Shown here: positions 27,399-36,491 of the stretch, one piece after another
How the letters are laid out: every line of letters starts with the position of its first letter
Numbering within the stretch: the stretch's first letter is position 1
Assembly: GCF_000020125.1 (NCBI RefSeq)
Contig: NC_010676.1
Coordinates: forward strand, 806,001-870,000
Origin: Paraburkholderia phytofirmans PsJN
GTDB taxonomy: Bacteria; Pseudomonadota; Gammaproteobacteria; Burkholderiales; Burkholderiaceae
Reading direction: 5' to 3'
Length of the DNA stretch: 64,000 bases
The notes under the pieces: generated by a model
Databases searched by the model: none
Seen by the model: only the letters and a program-made list of their open reading frames with translations
Told to the model about the DNA's origin: nothing
Made by a program: the position numbers and the translations under genes

Positions 27399-27953
27399 AT
27401 GGACTTCAATGATGTCATCCTGGAGCGCAATGCCGACTTCGCCAATACGGGATTCGCACCTGATCTCAAGATGATGCCGTTGACGGGTACGATTGTCGTC
27501 GGCTGCGTCGATCCCCGCGTCGATCCCGCGAGTGTGTTGGGGTTGAAACAAGGTGAAGCGGCGGTAATCCGTAACGTCGGCGGACGCGTCAACCGGTCGT
27601 TGCTCGAGACGCTGGCGGTCCTCGCCGTCGTCGCGAAAGCGGCGGGACGGCCGGATGGTGCGCGCAATCTCGTCCTGCTGCAGCATACGGATTGCGGGAT
27701 CATCGGCTGCCATAAGCACGCGCCTGGATTGCTCGCAAGGCATCTGGGTGTCGAGCCGGCCGAGCTCGACAAGCTCGCTATTACGGAGCCCTACGAGGCG
27801 GTGGCCCTCGATGTCGCAGCGCTTAAAGCAAACAGGGAACTCCCCGACGGATTGATCGTGTCGGGTCTGGTCTATGACGTCAAGACCGGCCGGATCGAAA
27901 CCGTCGTGCCGCCGGCGCCTTTGCGGGAGTCTGCCGCCGGTGATGGCAAGTAG
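27399..27953 (+). CDS. Beta-class carbonic anhydrase
   Basis: From ATG 27399 (CTGGAGA upstream) 184 residues. Zinc ligands Cys36, His96 and Cys99 and the Asp38-Arg40 dyad are all present (GCVDPR, LLQHTDCGIIG). It interconverts CO2 and bicarbonate in the cytoplasm. The family includes carbon disulfide and carbonyl sulfide hydrolases, so the substrate is not certain from sequence. Downstream of a nitrilase it may serve bicarbonate or pH balance linked to ammonia release, by analogy with carbonic anhydrases in cyanate operons. Confidence 0.88.
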   Translation: MDFNDVILERNADFANTGFAPDLKMMPLTGTIVVGCVDPRVDPASVLGLKQGEAAVIRNVGGRVNRSLLETLAVLAVVAKAAGRPDGARNLVLLQHTDCGIIGCHKHAPGLLARHLGVEPAELDKLAITEPYEAVALDVAALKANRELPDGLIVSGLVYDVKTGRIETVVPPAPLRESAAGDGK

Positions 27954-28025
27954 TGTGGCTTGCGCGCTGCGCGATAGTGTCCCCGCCATGCCGGTGACTA
28001 TGTGCGCACAGTCGGCTTACTGCCT

Positions 28026-29033
28026 TCATTGAGGAGGGAAAGCGGATAGTACGATCGAGCCGAGTTCATCGAGTATCTCGACATACGGGCGCGGCGTGAC
28101 CCGGGGGTTGAGCGCGACGTGATTGACGCCGGCGTCTCGCGCCTGCTCGAGGAAGTCCCTCAACGCCCGGCTGCCTATGGCGAACCCGCCGCGAATCCGT
28201 GTAAATGGATGGTCGGGCTTGGAATGCAAATAAAGGAATCCACCAAAGGCCAGCGGTTTGAATGCGGCCGTATTGGCGGCGGACTGTGTGAGGCTTCGCC
28301 ATTCTTCTGCGAAGCTGCGCAACCCGGATGGATCCGGAACGAACCCGAGATAACCATCCATGTTCTCAGCGATCCACTGCAAGGTCTGCTGAGAACGGCC
28401 GACGGCAATGGCGGGCGTTCGCCCATACGGCGGCTTGGGAAGCATATCCAGCCCACCTGGCGACTGTCCAAACCGCGCCGAGGCGAACTGCGGGAATGCG
28501 CGTTCGCTGACATTCCGGTAAACACCGAAAGCGTCTCTGAACCGTTCGCCGCGTGTTTCGAAGTCGATGCCGAAGACGGGATATTCCGACGGCCGGTCGC
28601 CGCTCGACATGCCGATCACCACGCGTCCGTCCGTCAGCTGATCCAGCGAATTGACCTGTTTCGCCAACAGCAGCGGTTCGCGCATCGGCAGCACAATGCC
28701 CGTCGTGCCGAGTGTGATGCTGCGCGTTGCGGCAGCGAGTTGCGCGATATAGATCAGCGGCTCGAAAATCTGCCCGGCGTCGCCATAAGCGGGATCGAAG
28801 AACGGAATGTCGCGCGCCCATAATGCTGCGACGCCCAGGCTCTCCGCGCGCTGCGCCATCGATATGTGGTCGCGCATTGTGGGGTACGGCATGCCGGGGT
28901 GCGTTTCCAACGGCAGAATCAGCCCCACCGTGAGTTCGCGCGGCCTGAATACGCGGTTGTACCCCGGATGCGATTCGAGTCGAATCGTGCTCGCGGTCGT
29001 TTCGGCGGGGGCAAGCGTGACGGACATATCCAT
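28026..29033 (-). CDS. LLM-class flavin-dependent oxidoreductase (luciferase-like)
   Basis: The 335-residue protein shows the bacterial-luciferase TIM-barrel pattern: AQRAESLGVAALWARDIPF, a TLGTTGIVLPMREPLLLAKQ strand-helix and VVIGMSSGDRPSEYPVFG. These enzymes use reduced flavin (FMN or F420) to oxygenate or reduce small organic substrates. The start has GAGGAAACGCC upstream. It is convergent with the nitrilase/carbonic-anhydrase pair and is not obviously in an operon. Substrate unknown. Confidence 0.85.
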   Translation of the reverse strand: MDMSVTLAPAETTASTIRLESHPGYNRVFRPRELTVGLILPLETHPGMPYPTMRDHISMAQRAESLGVAALWARDIPFFDPAYGDAGQIFEPLIYIAQLAAATRSITLGTTGIVLPMREPLLLAKQVNSLDQLTDGRVVIGMSSGDRPSEYPVFGIDFETRGERFRDAFGVYRNVSERAFPQFASARFGQSPGGLDMLPKPPYGRTPAIAVGRSQQTLQWIAENMDGYLGFVPDPSGLRSFAEEWRSLTQSAANTAAFKPLAFGGFLYLHSKPDHPFTRIRGGFAIGSRALRDFLEQARDAGVNHVALNPRVTPRPYVEILDELGSIVLSAFPPQ

Positions 29034-29372
29034 GGCGTTTCCTCAGAGCGTGGCACGAGATTACGCACTTTCTTGCCGGTGAAGAACGCAGTCGTACAAA
29101 CAACACTTGATACATGGAGTCAAGAAAGCCCACCGATAGCGGCAACGCGTGGCGCTCGCCAATCAAGCGATACGTTCTCGAAAGCATTTATTCCATCGGA
29201 GAAAAACTGTTGTTCAACGACAGGCCGTGCCAAATAGCCGCCACGACTCCTATAGTTCGCTTGGACCGCAAGCCGGTCTTATCAGTCGACACGCGCCGGG
29301 ACTTTATGTGCGCACTACTGCCCTATAACGATCTGTTCCAACGGCGCCATGACGGCGCCGCACGGTGTAATC
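29034..29372. other. Intergenic region
   Basis: About 340 bases between the divergent LLM oxidoreductase and the HbpS-like gene. An overlapping 90-codon plus-strand ORF (29114-29386) has no family resemblance and no clear ribosome-binding site. Nothing else recognised. Confidence 0.35.
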
Positions 29373-29894
29373 ATGAAACGTTTTAGTCTGACCGCGTCGC
29401 TATGCATTGCGTCGCTTATGTCGCCGGCGAGTCAGGCGCAAGAACCGCAGCCGTCCGGCTACCACTACACTTTGCCGCTCGACGTCGCGCTCGACGCGGC
29501 GAAAGAAGCGATTCGCGTGTGCGAAACGAAGCATTACTGGGTGACCGCTACGGTGCTCGATATGGATGGCGTGCCGCAGGTGGTACTGCGCGGAGACAGG
29601 AGCACGGTCCACACCGCCGAATCGAGCATGCGTAAAGCCTTCACCGTTGTGACACTGGGGCCGGAATTCGGCTTCGACCGGTCAAGTGGATTTTTCGAAC
29701 TGATGAAGACGAGTCCATACGCACCGCAACTCGCGACCGTGCACAACGTCATGGCGTTGCCGGGCGCGGTAGCGTTCAAAGTGAATGGAGAGATGGTGGG
29801 CGCGCTGGGTATCGGTGGCGCACCCGGGGGCGACAAGGACGAAGTGTGCGCGGCGGCGGGCGTAGCGAAAGTCGCGGACCGCCTGCCGCACTAA
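29373..29894 (+). CDS. Secreted GlcG/HbpS-family (DUF336) protein
   Basis: About 173 residues from MKRFSLTASLCIASLMSPASQA, a standard signal peptide cleaved near residue 23. The mature part has the DUF336 fold markers LDVALDAAKEAIRVCE, VTATVLDMDGVPQVVLRGD, STVHTAESSMRKAFT and a glycine-rich C-terminus GALGIGGAPGGDKDEVCA. Members include the haem-binding HbpS and GlcG. A periplasmic haem- or small-molecule-binding role is plausible. It is convergent with the VOC gene. Confidence 0.82.
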   Translation: MKRFSLTASLCIASLMSPASQAQEPQPSGYHYTLPLDVALDAAKEAIRVCETKHYWVTATVLDMDGVPQVVLRGDRSTVHTAESSMRKAFTVVTLGPEFGFDRSSGFFELMKTSPYAPQLATVHNVMALPGAVAFKVNGEMVGALGIGGAPGGDKDEVCAAAGVAKVADRLPH

Positions 29895-29921
29895 GTCTGC
29901 TTCCGGTAGCGGACTTAGTGC

Positions 29922-30344
29922 TCAGGCAGCCGCGACTCGCGGATCGAAGTCGAACTCGAGCCGGATGCCGCCCGGTTCAAAAATCATCGTGTGCCGTTTC
30001 GGGCCGGCACCCAAGGTCTCCGGTGCAAATTGAACCTCCACGCCTGGCCATTTGGATACTTTCGAGAACACGTCGTCGAGGGCGGCTTCACTGCCGACGC
30101 GCAGCGCGAGGTGGTGCAGGCCCACGTTCGTTTTGCGGTCGAATTCCACGCGGCCCGCCTGATTCTGGACTTCCCACAGCGTCAGCAGTACCTGTCCGTC
30201 GGATACGAACGCAGCCGGATAGTCCGGCTTCTCGCCAACTTGCGTCCATCCCAAACAATTGATGAAAAAGTCGCGAGTGAGATTCAGGTCGCGAACGGTC
30301 AAGCCGATGTGATCGATGCCAAGTGTCAGCGGTTTAGCAGTCAT
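29922..30344 (-). CDS. VOC-superfamily protein (glyoxalase/dioxygenase fold)
   Basis: From ATG 30344 (excellent CGGAGG site) 140 residues. Paired beta-alpha-beta-beta-beta modules: LGIDHIGLTVRDLNLTRDFF and VGLHHLALRVGSEAALDDVF, ending FEPGGIRLEFDFDP, the usual VOC metal-site end with Glu. Metal-ligand candidates are His11, the His pair near 78 and the C-terminal Glu. Functions range from glyoxalase to ring-cleaving dioxygenase or antibiotic binding; the specific reaction cannot be read. Confidence 0.82.
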   Translation of the reverse strand: MTAKPLTLGIDHIGLTVRDLNLTRDFFINCLGWTQVGEKPDYPAAFVSDGQVLLTLWEVQNQAGRVEFDRKTNVGLHHLALRVGSEAALDDVFSKVSKWPGVEVQFAPETLGAGPKRHTMIFEPGGIRLEFDFDPRVAAA

Positions 30345-30449
30345 TTCGAGCCTCCGGGTTGTGGTGAAGATGCTACCGCAGAAAAGCAATGTGGATGCAG
30401 ACAAGTGAGTTTGTTGCACGCAGGTCCCTTATTTATCGAGGTTTTTGCC

Positions 30450-30752
30450 ATGAAATCGATTATCCGTGGAGTCCTTATTGCCAGCGCGCTCGTGATTCCA
30501 ATTACGTCGTTCGCTCAGTCGACCGAACACACAACACGCGCGCAAGTCCGCGCAGAACTCGTGCAACTGGAGAGCGTGGGTTATCACGTCGGTGACGGCG
30601 ATCCGACGCACTATCCTGATGCAATCCAGGCCGCCGAAGCGAAGCTGGCGGCGCGCGATGCATCGACGAGCAACTACGGCGGCGCATCGAGCACGTCACA
30701 GTCAGGTGGCGGCGTGTCCGCCGCGGACTGGAATGCAATGTATAGCCGCTGA
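30450..30752 (+). CDS. DUF4148 small secreted protein
   Basis: A 100-residue protein with a signal peptide (MKSIIRGVLIASALVIPITS to FAQ) and the DUF4148 core TRAQVRAELVQLESVGYHVG followed by HYPDAIQAAEAKLAA. The family is abundant and largely confined to Burkholderia relatives and is of unknown function. GAGG lies 9 bases before the ATG. The C-terminal third is Ser/Gly-rich. Single gene. Confidence 0.88.
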   Translation: MKSIIRGVLIASALVIPITSFAQSTEHTTRAQVRAELVQLESVGYHVGDGDPTHYPDAIQAAEAKLAARDASTSNYGGASSTSQSGGGVSAADWNAMYSR

Positions 30753-30966
30753 GCGTTCAATAGTTTTTCTTTAACCATCGCGCGGGCGTAGTGGCCCGCC
30801 GTCCTGGTATGCGCCGGGCGCGCATCGCTAAAGTCCGGCGCGGACCGAAGAACGAATAGAAGAAATCTTGGTCGGCGGCTACAACTCGATTACTCTTTCA
30901 TTGCAATCGCGTAGACCGCCGTCCACGCGACGGCACCGCAAGTTACGCGTTGAAGGAGGAGCCACG

Positions 30967-32700
30967 ATGAGCAACGAGTCACGGCCGCAAGGCGATACGT
31001 CCGCTCCTCTGCCGCCCGCGGATGAAAGCCATATCGACGAAGGCGCGCTCGCCGATGACCCGGCGGTACGCGATCATCCGCGTTACCAGCAGATGTTTCC
31101 GGTCCTCACGGATGCTGAAGTCGACCGGATACGCCGCTTCGGCAGCTTGTCCCGCTACGTCAAAGGCGAATTGCTCTATCGCGCGGGAAGTCTTTGCCCC
31201 GGCATGTTCGTTCTGCTGTCGGGCAAAGTTCGAATAGTTGGCCGCGATGGCCTCGGCCATGAACGGATCATTCACACCTATACGCAGCGCGGCGAGTTCA
31301 CCTCGGATGTCACCCAGCTCTCGAGCAAGCCCGCAGTCGTCGACGCGCATGTCGTCGAAGATGTCGAAGCGGTATTGGTGCGGCCCGACGAGCTCAGCGC
31401 CATGATGATCAGTGAAGCGGATCTCGGCGAAAAGATCATGCGCGCACTGATTCTGCGGCGCGTCCTCGTGATCGAGCGCGGCCAGGGGGTCATTCTCGTG
31501 GGCTCGTCCAATCACCCACAACTGCTCGCTTTGCAGAATTTCCTGCGCCGTAATGCTTTTCCGAATATGACGCTCGATGCGCAGCGAGACCCTGAAGCCA
31601 TTGCACTGCTTGAACGCCTGACGCCGCAGCCCAATGACTTCCCGCTTGTCGTTTGTCCGAACGGTACTGTGCTGAGAAATCCCGACGAGGGGCAGCTCGC
31701 ATCGTGCCTCGGACTGATTCCCGAGTTCGATCCGGCGCACGTCTACGATGTGGCGATCGTCGGCGCGGGTCCCGCAGGACTTGCCGCAGCTGTCTACGCG
31801 GCATCCGAGGGACTGTCGGTGGCGGCGCTCGACTGCCGCGCACCCGGCGGCCAGGCCGGTACGAGCGCGCGCATCGAAAACTATCTGGGCTTTCCCACCG
31901 GCATCACCGGGCAGGCGCTGGCGGGCCGCGCGTTTGTCCAGGCGCAGAAGTTCGGCGCGCATATCGGCATTCCGTGCGAGGTCAAGGCGTTGTATTGCCA
32001 TAAGCAGCCGCCGGTCCTGGAGCTTGCCGATGGCCGCCGCATTACGACGCGCACTGTGGTTATCGCCAGCGGCGCGGAGTATCGGCGGCCTGTCGTCGCG
32101 GACCTGCCACGCTTCGAGCGCTGTGGCGTCTATTATTGGGCTACGCCGATCGAGGCGAGACTGTGCCGCAAAGAGCCGGTGTTGCTGCTAGGCGGCGGCA
32201 ATTCCGCGGGGCAGGCGGCAGTGTTTCTCGCTTCACACGCCGAGCATGTGCATATGTTCATTCGCGGCGCGAGCCTCGCGCGCAGCATGTCGCATTATCT
32301 GGCCGAGCGTGTCGCATCGCTGCCGAATGTGACGCTTCATACGCATATCGAACTAACCGCGCTCGAAGGGGCGGCACGCCTCGAGCGCGTGCACTACCGC
32401 GGTGCCGGCGGCATTGAAGGAAGCATGACGGCACATCATCTGTTCGTATTCATCGGTGCGGATCCGAATACGGAATGGCTCAGGACATGCAGTGTGTCGC
32501 TCGACAGCAAAGGTTTCGTCCTGACGGGCGCTGAGTTTGGGGAAGCGGGCGTCCATGCGATGCCGCTGCAGACGAGCGTCGAGGGTATCTTTGCGATCGG
32601 CGACGTGCGTTCAGGATCGACCAAGCGCGTCGCGTCGGCGGTGGGTGAGGGCGCGGCCGTGGTGGGGCAGATTCATGGTTTCCTGGCGGGCGTGCGGTGA
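30967..32700 (+). CDS. Thioredoxin-reductase-like flavoprotein with N-terminal cNMP-type domain
   Basis: ATG 30967 follows a perfect AAGGAGGAG. The 577 residues hold a cyclic-nucleotide-binding-type beta-barrel (43-165), a thioredoxin/glutaredoxin-like segment without a CxxC (175-250), then a thioredoxin-reductase module: FAD motif GAGPAG (266-271), NADPH motif GGGNSAGQ (409-416) and C-terminal FAIGDVRSGSTKR. Where thioredoxin reductases carry CxxC, this protein reads WATP (391-394). The barrel's phosphate-binding region GEFTSDVTQLSSKPAVVDA lacks the canonical Arg. It is likely an NADPH-dependent flavin oxidoreductase with a non-thioredoxin acceptor. It is a recognised domain fusion, of unclear role. 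Confidence 0.85.
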   Translation: MSNESRPQGDTSAPLPPADESHIDEGALADDPAVRDHPRYQQMFPVLTDAEVDRIRRFGSLSRYVKGELLYRAGSLCPGMFVLLSGKVRIVGRDGLGHERIIHTYTQRGEFTSDVTQLSSKPAVVDAHVVEDVEAVLVRPDELSAMMISEADLGEKIMRALILRRVLVIERGQGVILVGSSNHPQLLALQNFLRRNAFPNMTLDAQRDPEAIALLERLTPQPNDFPLVVCPNGTVLRNPDEGQLASCLGLIPEFDPAHVYDVAIVGAGPAGLAAAVYAASEGLSVAALDCRAPGGQAGTSARIENYLGFPTGITGQALAGRAFVQAQKFGAHIGIPCEVKALYCHKQPPVLELADGRRITTRTVVIASGAEYRRPVVADLPRFERCGVYYWATPIEARLCRKEPVLLLGGGNSAGQAAVFLASHAEHVHMFIRGASLARSMSHYLAERVASLPNVTLHTHIELTALEGAARLERVHYRGAGGIEGSMTAHHLFVFIGADPNTEWLRTCSVSLDSKGFVLTGAEFGEAGVHAMPLQTSVEGIFAIGDVRSGSTKRVASAVGEGAAVVGQIHGFLAGVR

Positions 32701-32834
32701 CTTGATTCCCGGCGCGGTCTTTATTCGCGGCACGACCATCTATTGCAGCATCGCTTATGACTTGCTGATTCACCACCAGGTAAATGACCGCAGTCGAAAA
32801 GAACCGCAGTGGCAGCACGAAGTGCCTACCTGTC

Positions 32835-34013
32835 TTAACGACTCGCATCCTGAGGCATGGGCGGCATATACAACCGGCTGGTCACGAACATCACCGCTGC
32901 CAACACGACAATCCCGGTGAGAATGCCGGATAGCCGCATGAGCGCAGGCATGGGATCGGACGACCAATGGTGGTCCTGGACAAACACCATGATGAACGCG
33001 ATGGTGAATTGGCGGCCCACGTAGCTGGCGCCTTGCCGTCCTGTTTGCACGTGACATCCTGCCCACACGCCGATGGAAAGCGCGAGCATGCACAGGATTG
33101 CCTGCCCTTGCATCAGAGGAAGCAGCGCCACACCGATCGTACCGGCCAGCAGGCAGCCGGCCACGCGCTGCACCATCTTTTCCATGACCGGCTGCCGCGT
33201 TCTGTCCGCTGTCAGACCCGGCGGTACCACCAGCACCGCGATTGCCGTGACCATTGCTTGCGCGAAACCCGGCAGATGCAGAACATAAGTCAGGGATGCA
33301 AGGGTTGTGATGGACAGCGCGGCCTGCAAGCACAACAGCATGCGGGTCGAGCGCGCCGATTCCAGTGGCGGCGTCGATTCCGCAGCGCCAGGCAGACCCG
33401 CAGACTCACCCGCCACGCGAGCGGCTGTGGCGTCCGTTGGCGTTCTGTTCCTTCGATACCACTTCGGCCCGAAATGAAACACGCTCGCCACCAGCAGGCA
33501 AGCAAATGTTCCAACCGCGACTTCGGCGACGCGCAACGTAGCGAATAGAGCGGTCGCCCGGAAGGATGCGAACTTGTGTGCTTCGTACGTCACCATCAGG
33601 GCCGTGACGCCGCCCAGAACCCACGCGTAGGTCGCTTTGGACCCGTTGGCCCGATACACCGCGACAGCGCCGATCGCCCCCAGCGCGGGCACGAACACCC
33701 ATGGTCGGTCACCGATCCAGGGGCCGGCGATGGCTCCCAGCGCGGCGCCTGTCACCGTGCCGATGATGCGGTGTGCGGCACGCTGCACGGAGCCGGCAAA
33801 ACTTGTTTGCATGACCGCGAAGCCGCTGATTGCGGCCCACCAGGTGTCCGATAGACCCAGCGAGTTCGCCAGCGCGACAGAGAGCGCGACTGAGAGCATT
33901 GCCTGAGCCGCGAATGTCGCGCGCGCTCGGGAAGCCTTCCAGGCCGCCAGTTCGCGCCCGAGCCCGAAGACGGCCGTGCGGCAGAGTTGAGCAAGCGTGC
34001 CGGCAAGCGTCAT
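32835..34013 (-). CDS. FUSC-family inner-membrane protein (aromatic-acid exporter type)
   Basis: The 392-residue protein has two sets of about five to six hydrophobic helices separated by a hydrophilic loop (residues ~195-220). The first set contains TWWAAISGFAVMQTSFAGSVQRAAHRIIGTV, the FUSC signature seen in fusaric-acid-resistance and AaeB-like proteins. It probably exports aromatic or weak acids. A partner HlyD-type adaptor is not adjacent. It lies downstream of a TerB-like gene and an AMP-forming ligase on the same strand (gap 166 bases), which may belong to the same unit. Confidence 0.82.
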   Translation of the reverse strand: MTLAGTLAQLCRTAVFGLGRELAAWKASRARATFAAQAMLSVALSVALANSLGLSDTWWAAISGFAVMQTSFAGSVQRAAHRIIGTVTGAALGAIAGPWIGDRPWVFVPALGAIGAVAVYRANGSKATYAWVLGGVTALMVTYEAHKFASFRATALFATLRVAEVAVGTFACLLVASVFHFGPKWYRRNRTPTDATAARVAGESAGLPGAAESTPPLESARSTRMLLCLQAALSITTLASLTYVLHLPGFAQAMVTAIAVLVVPPGLTADRTRQPVMEKMVQRVAGCLLAGTIGVALLPLMQGQAILCMLALSIGVWAGCHVQTGRQGASYVGRQFTIAFIMVFVQDHHWSSDPMPALMRLSGILTGIVVLAAVMFVTSRLYMPPMPQDASR

Positions 34014-34179
34014 CTACGCCGCCGCACTCGAAACGCGGCGCCCAGGCACGCTGGCGGAAAACACAGAAGGATCCATATCGAGCGGGTCTCCTTTTATCGC
34101 GCGCGCTATGACACATATGTCGAGTCATCCTCGCAGCCGTGCTGCAGATTATATGGCTGGTGGCGCGAGAGGCCACGCG

Positions 34180-34611
34180 TTACGAAGCGGGCGTGCCCGC
34201 TAGCGCAACCTGCCGGACAGGACGGGCCGGGAGTTGCCACGCGTCGCGCAGCAGTCTCAGGAACTCGGCTTCACGATCGCAGTGGCCACGGTCCGCCATG
34301 ACGGCTTCGCTGCACAGATCCAGAATGTCGCGACGCAGTTGCCGGTCCTGCACGTCAGCCGCGAGCCAGGCAAGCGTCGTGGGATCGACCTGACACATGT
34401 CGCTCCAGTTCAGATAGCCCGAGCGCGTCAGGTCTTCGTACAGCGTTTGCACGATCGAGAGCAATCGGTATCGATTCAACAACAGGCGTCTTTCCATACC
34501 GCAGCGATCGAGCGCGTCGAGTTCGGTGAGGCTGAGATGTCCATCGACTAGCAGGCAAGCCGCCAGGATGCGGCCTGCTGCCTCGGGACTGTTGCATTGA
34601 TAGTGACGCAT
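34180..34611 (-). CDS. TerB-like small helical protein
   Basis: A 143-residue protein. The segment GRILAACLLVDGHLSLTELDAL (13-34) and the later LRRDILDLCSEAVMADRGHCDREAEFLRLLRDAW have the paired-helix pattern of the TerB/tellurite-resistance fold, including acidic residues that bind metal in that family. AAAGGAG lies 7 bases upstream of the ATG. It is encoded between the AMP-forming ligase and FUSC exporter. Function unknown; an envelope-stress or metal-sensing role is a guess. Confidence 0.7.
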   Translation of the reverse strand: MRHYQCNSPEAAGRILAACLLVDGHLSLTELDALDRCGMERRLLLNRYRLLSIVQTLYEDLTRSGYLNWSDMCQVDPTTLAWLAADVQDRQLRRDILDLCSEAVMADRGHCDREAEFLRLLRDAWQLPARPVRQVALAGTPAS

Positions 34612-34700
34612 TTGCTACTCCTTTCCATTTCGGCAAGAACGGGGCGGCGAAATGAACCCTGAGATGATCCGGGCGAATCGCCGTGGCAACTCGTTTAACC

Positions 34701-36320
34701 TCACGCACTTACTTGCTGAGGAAAACCAATGATGGGTGTGTCATGTGGCGGGTTGGCATTCGGTGGGGCATTGCCGGCCAGTTGGCGCGAGGCACGGTTC
34801 AACTGCGAGTCGCCTTGCAGGACCGCTTCGATTGCGCCTCGGTCTGCTTTTCCCTGTTCAGTCAGCGGCACGCGATCGGCCACGGCGATACGAATCCGTC
34901 TAGCGACCGAACGGCCGAATGCGATTTCCAGTCTGCGCATGCACCGCGCGACGTCCACCTGCCCGGCGAGCCATGGTTCGATCAGCGCGTTCCATCCGTG
35001 TTCGACGGCAGTCTCGTTTGCGGCCAGCGCTACTGCGTAGCGAACGTCCGGTAAGCGGCACAAGACGTCTTCGATCAGGGTTGGGCCAATTGTCAGGCCA
35101 TCGATTTCCGCGACGTCGGCTGCGCGGCCGAGAACGTGCAGATTGGCTGCTTCGTCGATGAAACCGACGTCGCCGGTCAGACACCAGCCATGCTGAAACT
35201 CGTGGGCCTCTTCCACCGGCTGATGGTAGTAACCATCCGCCATAGCGGCCGACTTCACTTCGATGTTTCCGCACTGTCCCGCAAGCGCCAGCGTTCCGTC
35301 GGCGCGGCGCAAGCGTACCTCGACGCCGGGTCGAACAGGGCCCGCGCAGGCCAACAAATCCGGATTTGCCTCATACATGGATGGCGGCAGAATGCTGACG
35401 ACACCGGTTTCGCTCGCACCGTAAAGATGGGTGAGCACGGGACCCAGACGCGCGATCGCGCGTTGCCGCAGGACCGCGGGCGCTGACCCGCCGATGTGCG
35501 TAATGGAGCGCAGCGACGACAGGTTGCGCCGGCCCACGTCCGGGTGGTCCATTGTCTCGAACAGTTGAGGCTCGACGAGAAGCACGTCGGTGATACGTTC
35601 CGATTCGATCGTCGCGAGCGTCTCCGCGGGATCGTATCGGCGCTTCAGCACGACCGTACCGCCGCCGATGAGCGTGGTGTCGACGAGCACTTGCGACAGG
35701 TAGGCGAGCGGGCCGTTGATAAGCTGACGCCGGTCTTTATCGTCCGCTGCGCAGACCATCGCCGAATAAGCTGCAAAGGAGCGTCGGCTGCATTTCGGCA
35801 CACCCGTCGTGCCGCCCGACGAGACGACGACCGCGAGATCGTCGGCGCTCAGTTGTCCGCGCAACGGCAGATCCGACTGTGTTTGCGCGAGCTTGTCCAG
35901 GCGTGAAGATACGGGACCGACGCCGACGAAGAGCACGTGGCTCTCGACTGCAACAGGGATATGGTGAAGTGTTTCCGGGAAGGCGACGAGAAGCGTCGGT
36001 TGAACGCGGGCCAGCAACGCTGCGCGCCGTTCGGCATTCGTCGATGAAGGCACGAACATCGCAGCCGAACCGAGCAGGTTTGCCGCGTAGCGAATCGCAA
36101 GCGCGTCCGGACAATTGGGGGCGAGCAGCGCGACCAGAGAGCCCCTGCCGATGCCGAGCACCGCAAGCGCCCGCGCATAGCGAAATATTGCCGTTCGCAG
36201 GGTCCTGCCGGTTACGTCATGGTCGAAATAGCGCAGGACCGCCCGATCGGATTGTGTTTCCAGTTGATCGAGCAAGGCGTCGACATAGGGCCGAAACGCT
36301 GAATTTCCGTCGTTTTGCAT
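34701..36320 (-). CDS. AMP-forming acyl/aryl ligase (ANL superfamily)
   Basis: The 539-residue protein has the ANL motifs in order: P-loop VVVSSGGTTGVPK, the adenine-binding LYGASETG, the Asp hinge region (WCLTGDVGFIDE) and the A8/A10 motifs GRAADVAEIDGLTIGP and PLTEQGKADRGAI with the catalytic Lys. It would activate a carboxylic acid to an adenylate and then a CoA or carrier thioester. CGGAG precedes the start. Preceding a TerB-like and a FUSC exporter gene, it may act on the same aromatic or weak acid, inactivating what the exporter otherwise removes. Substrate unknown. The ~35 C-terminal residues after A10 are an unusual Asn/Pro-rich tail. Confidence 0.82.
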   Translation of the reverse strand: MQNDGNSAFRPYVDALLDQLETQSDRAVLRYFDHDVTGRTLRTAIFRYARALAVLGIGRGSLVALLAPNCPDALAIRYAANLLGSAAMFVPSSTNAERRAALLARVQPTLLVAFPETLHHIPVAVESHVLFVGVGPVSSRLDKLAQTQSDLPLRGQLSADDLAVVVSSGGTTGVPKCSRRSFAAYSAMVCAADDKDRRQLINGPLAYLSQVLVDTTLIGGGTVVLKRRYDPAETLATIESERITDVLLVEPQLFETMDHPDVGRRNLSSLRSITHIGGSAPAVLRQRAIARLGPVLTHLYGASETGVVSILPPSMYEANPDLLACAGPVRPGVEVRLRRADGTLALAGQCGNIEVKSAAMADGYYHQPVEEAHEFQHGWCLTGDVGFIDEAANLHVLGRAADVAEIDGLTIGPTLIEDVLCRLPDVRYAVALAANETAVEHGWNALIEPWLAGQVDVARCMRRLEIAFGRSVARRIRIAVADRVPLTEQGKADRGAIEAVLQGDSQLNRASRQLAGNAPPNANPPHDTPIIGFPQQVSA

Positions 36321-36491
36321 GATGGCTCCGTTCCAGTGATGCGTGATTCGATATGCGAATCAGGCTGTGCTGTGACGGATTGTGCGTTTGCAGAATGAGC
36401 GGAGAATTAGCGGGTGTAGGTGCGAGTGGGTGGGCGTTGTTTGGCCAGCACCGCGAGTAATTGATTCTTCACGATCGCGGCGGCCAGTGGG

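Noticed and set aside
30783..30800. GCGGGC-GTAGTG-GCCCGC hairpin after the DUF4148 gene as a terminator
   Set aside because: The T-rich run precedes the stem rather than follows it, so it does not have intrinsic-terminator layout on either strand.
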